From Enterobacter genomosp. O (lineage in GTDB: Bacteria > Pseudomonadota > Gammaproteobacteria > Enterobacterales > Enterobacteriaceae): 64,000 nucleotides of DNA. The DNA is taken from contig NZ_LECZ01000018.1 of NCBI RefSeq assembly GCF_001022965.1, positions 17,661-81,660 on the forward strand, given 5' to 3'. Position numbers and translations under genes: made by a program. The notes below the pieces were generated by a model, which had not been told where the DNA came from, made no database searches, and saw only the letters and a list, made by a program, of their open reading frames with translations. Within the stretch, counting starts at the first letter, position 1. The number at the start of each line of letters is the position of its first letter. Below are positions 62,425-64,000 of this stretch, in pieces.

Positions 62425-62425
62425 A

Positions 62426-62764
62426 TTAGTCGTCAGACTCGGTGTAATCTTCTGCACCTTCCATCTGCGGCTTACCGCCAGACAGCGTATGGAAACGCTT
62501 TGGACGCTTAATGCGCGCCATGTACTTGATCCATACACGTTCTGCTTCAGATTGTGGCTCACGCTCACCACGGCACACGGAGACAAACTGCTTTTCATCT
62601 TCAGTTGCAGGCTCACGTTTACCCAGATCCAGCTCGTTAAAGGCATAACCATGACGCTCAAGCAGCTGCGCCTCTTTGATGGTGAAATCGCCGTGACGAG
62701 AGAACCCGCGCGGATAATGTTTATTGTCGAAAAAACGATTAGTCGTCGTAAAGCTTTCCGCCAT
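62426..62764 (-). CDS. maoP: Macrodomain Ori organisation protein MaoP (YifE)
   Basis: This is a 112-residue member of the DUF413 family. In E. coli MaoP, together with a nearby site maoS, keeps the Ori macrodomain condensed. It starts [23 protein letters not shown] and is rich in charged residues; the acidic C-terminus ends YTESDD. It is divergent from hdfR with overlapping promoters. The position near an rrn operon, and so near the origin, is conserved. Confidence 0.95.
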   Translation of the reverse strand: MAESFTTTNRFFDNKHYPRGFSRHGDFTIKEAQLLERHGYAFNELDLGKREPATEDEKQFVSVCRGEREPQSEAERVWIKYMARIKRPKRFHTLSGGKPQMEGAEDYTESDD

Positions 62765-62808
62765 CCTACACGCTCCTAATTCTTTGGCCGAGCTATTTAT
62801 GGCGCGGA

Positions 62809-62850
62809 GTATTAGTTACGCTTGACAGAGTGTAAAACAAAACATTTAAA
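62809..62850. promoter_or_regulatory. Interlocked divergent promoters of maoP and hdfR
   Basis: Plus strand: TTGACA (62822-62827), 17 bp, TTTAAA (62845-62850), for hdfR. Minus strand: TTTACA (62836-62831), 16 bp, TAATAC (62814-62809), for maoP. The two share the stretch 62822-62836, so polymerase binding to one would exclude the other. Confidence 0.6.
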
Positions 62851-62882
62851 TCATAACGACAAATAATTTTGCGGAGAAAGAT

Positions 62883-63704
62883 GTGGATACGGAATTGCTA
62901 AAAACTTTCCTTGAAGTGAGCAGAACACGCCACTTTGGGCGAGCAGCTGAAGCCCTTTACCTGACGCAGTCAGCGGTCAGTTTTCGTATTCGACAGCTGG
63001 AAAATCAATTGGGTGTGAATCTTTTTACCCGCCATCGCAACAACATCCGCTTAACGCCTGCCGGTGAGAAACTGCTCCCGTACGCAGAAACGCTGATGAA
63101 TACCTGGCAGGCAGCACGCAAAGAGGTTGCACATACGTCCAGGCACAATGAGTTTTCGATAGGGGCCAGTGCTTCCTTGTGGGAATGTATGCTAAGTCAG
63201 TGGCTTACCCGGCTGTATCATTCTCATGGTCATTTGCAATTTGAAGCCAGAATTGCGCAACGGCAGTCGCTGGTTAAGCAACTTCATGAGCGCCAGCTTG
63301 ATCTTTTGATCACGACTGAAGCCCCAAAGATGGATGAATTCAGCAGCCAGATTGTTGGCCAGTTTGGCCTGGCTCTCTATGCCTCTGAACCTTCAATGAT
63401 GAAGAGTGACCTGACCTATTTGCGCCTGGAATGGGGGCCCGATTTTCAGCAGCATGAGACGGGATTGATTGCCCCTGATGATGTTCCGCAGTTAACGACC
63501 AGCTCTGCGGAGATCGCCTGTCAGCAGCTGTCCTTGTTGAAGGGTTGTACCTGGTTACCTGTTCGCTGGGCAGATAATAAAGCTGGGCTGCATACCGTGA
63601 TGGATTCCACCACGCTTACCAGGCCGCTGTATGCGATTTGGCTGCAAAACAGTGATAAGCAATCGCAGATAAAAGATTTGTTAAAAATCAATGTAATGGA
63701 TTGA
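62883..63704 (+). CDS. hdfR: LysR-type regulator HdfR
   Basis: HdfR represses the flagellar master operon flhDC and activates gltBD in E. coli, and is itself under H-NS. It starts at GTG ([19 protein letters not shown]). The HTH is [19 protein letters not shown] at about 22-40, and the effector domain follows. At 273 residues it is slightly shorter than E. coli (279): the end stops at INVMD, and a short gap is present after RLYHSHG. A 9-bp hairpin (63707-63730) without a U-tract follows. Confidence 0.94.
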   Translation: MDTELLKTFLEVSRTRHFGRAAEALYLTQSAVSFRIRQLENQLGVNLFTRHRNNIRLTPAGEKLLPYAETLMNTWQAARKEVAHTSRHNEFSIGASASLWECMLSQWLTRLYHSHGHLQFEARIAQRQSLVKQLHERQLDLLITTEAPKMDEFSSQIVGQFGLALYASEPSMMKSDLTYLRLEWGPDFQQHETGLIAPDDVPQLTTSSAEIACQQLSLLKGCTWLPVRWADNKAGLHTVMDSTTLTRPLYAIWLQNSDKQSQIKDLLKINVMD

Positions 63705-63767
63705 TACATCAGCCAGCAGGAATGCTGGCTGAAAAGTAAGAAGAGAGGTTTTTACAGTATTGCAGGC

Positions 63768-63797
63768 AAAAAAAATCCTTTGCCGAAGCAAAGGATT
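63768..63797 (-). terminator. Terminator of the rrn operon's distal tRNAs
   Basis: On the minus strand AATCCTTTGC, a TTCG loop and GCAAAGGATT are followed by eight T, five bases after the CCA of tRNA-Trp. This fits the end of an rrnC-like transcript. Confidence 0.93.
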
Positions 63798-63802
63798 ATA
63801 TA

Positions 63803-63878
63803 TGGCAGGGGCGGAGAGACTCGAACTCGCGACACCCGGTTTTGGAGACCGGTGCTCTACCAACTGAGCTACGCCCCT
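63803..63878 (-). tRNA. trpT: tRNA-Trp (anticodon CCA)
   Basis: This is a 76-nt cloverleaf, 5' AGGGGCGTAGCTCAG with encoded CCA; the anticodon loop is TCTCCAAAA. It is the last gene of an rRNA operon whose rRNA genes lie beyond the window edge. Confidence 0.96.
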
Positions 63879-63891
63879 AAAGTTTTTTGCC

Positions 63892-63920
63892 ATCAAGCCT
63901 GCCAATTAGGCAGGCTTGAT
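63892..63920. other. Strong hairpin between tRNA-Asp and tRNA-Trp
   Basis: ATCAAGCCTGCC and GGCAGGCTTGAT form a 12-bp perfect stem with a five-base loop. No U-tract follows on the transcribed minus strand (GGCAAAAAAC). It could be an RNA-processing signal in the rrn transcript. Confidence 0.6.
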
Positions 63921-63931
63921 GTCTTAATAAG

Positions 63932-64000
63932 TGGCGGAACGGACGGGACTCGAACCCGCGACCCCCTGCGTGACAGGCAGGTATTCTAACCGACTGAACT
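63932..64000 (-). tRNA. aspT: tRNA-Asp (anticodon GTC), 5' end cut off by the window
   Basis: The 3' 69 bases of a tRNA are present, with encoded CCA, T-arm GGTTCGAGTCC and anticodon loop CTGTCAC. The order aspT-trpT before hdfR is that of E. coli rrnC. Confidence 0.93.

Noticed and set aside
63707..63730. TCAGCCAGC/GCTGGCTGA hairpin after hdfR as an intrinsic terminator.
   Set aside because: It is followed by AAAAGTAAG rather than U residues on the plus strand; function unclear.

Overview
The window is a stretch of core chromosome from a member of the Enterobacteriaceae. Its gene order is the E. coli/Salmonella order for the 84-86 min region, read from rmuC-udp through met, recQ, uvrD-dapF, cyaA-hem, the ECA (wec) operon, rho-trxA, rep-ppiC and ilv to the distal tRNAs of an rRNA operon. 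Protein sequences are close to E. coli but clearly not E. coli. I judge an Enterobacter-like genus (Enterobacter, Leclercia, Lelliottia or similar) most likely; the genus is inference. Almost every gene can be named. I found no phage, insertion sequence, CRISPR array or defence island, and no clear new system. The interesting points are departures from the textbook arrangement and regulatory RNA or leader structures.

Layout. 1-9 kb: the rmuC 5' end, udp with a CRP/CytR-type promoter, dlhH, the divergent pair metE/metR with met boxes, bioP (yigM), yigL, pldB, rhtB and rhtC. 9-17.6 kb: recQ, pldA, yigI, rarD, corA with an upstream corL leader ORF, and uvrD with a LexA box. 17.6-24 kb: the lptM-dapF-yigA-xerC-yigB run with overlapping genes, cyaY and cyaA. 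24-30 kb: hemCDXY, an accessory MFS transporter gene, then the small RNA glmZ on the minus strand with a sigma-54 promoter and two GlrR-type sites. 30.4-32.4 kb: the argX-hisR-leuT-proM tRNA operon and thrP.

32.6-43.5 kb: the enterobacterial common antigen operon on the minus strand, wecA-wzzE-wecB-wecC-wecD-wecE-wzxE-wecF-wzyE-wecG. It makes undecaprenyl-linked GlcNAc-ManNAcA-Fuc4NAc, flips it, polymerises it and sets its length. The rffG and rffH genes that normally lie between wecC and wecD are absent; wecC and wecD overlap instead. 43.6-48.6 kb: rho, trxA, rhlB and gppA. 48.6-51.4 kb: rep and two tandem parvulin genes (ppiC and a 66% identical paralogue). 51.4-60.6 kb: the isoleucine/valine genes ilvC, ilvY and ilvLGMEDA with an intact ilvG and a complete ilvL attenuator. 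60.9-64 kb: yifB, maoP, hdfR, and tRNA-Trp and tRNA-Asp, the expected distal end of an rrn operon lying beyond the window.

Spacers between operons are short. Several carry REP/BIME elements or intrinsic terminators. Many starts are non-ATG (rmuC, recQ, wecA, wecB, ilvY and hdfR GTG; cyaA and wecD TTG).
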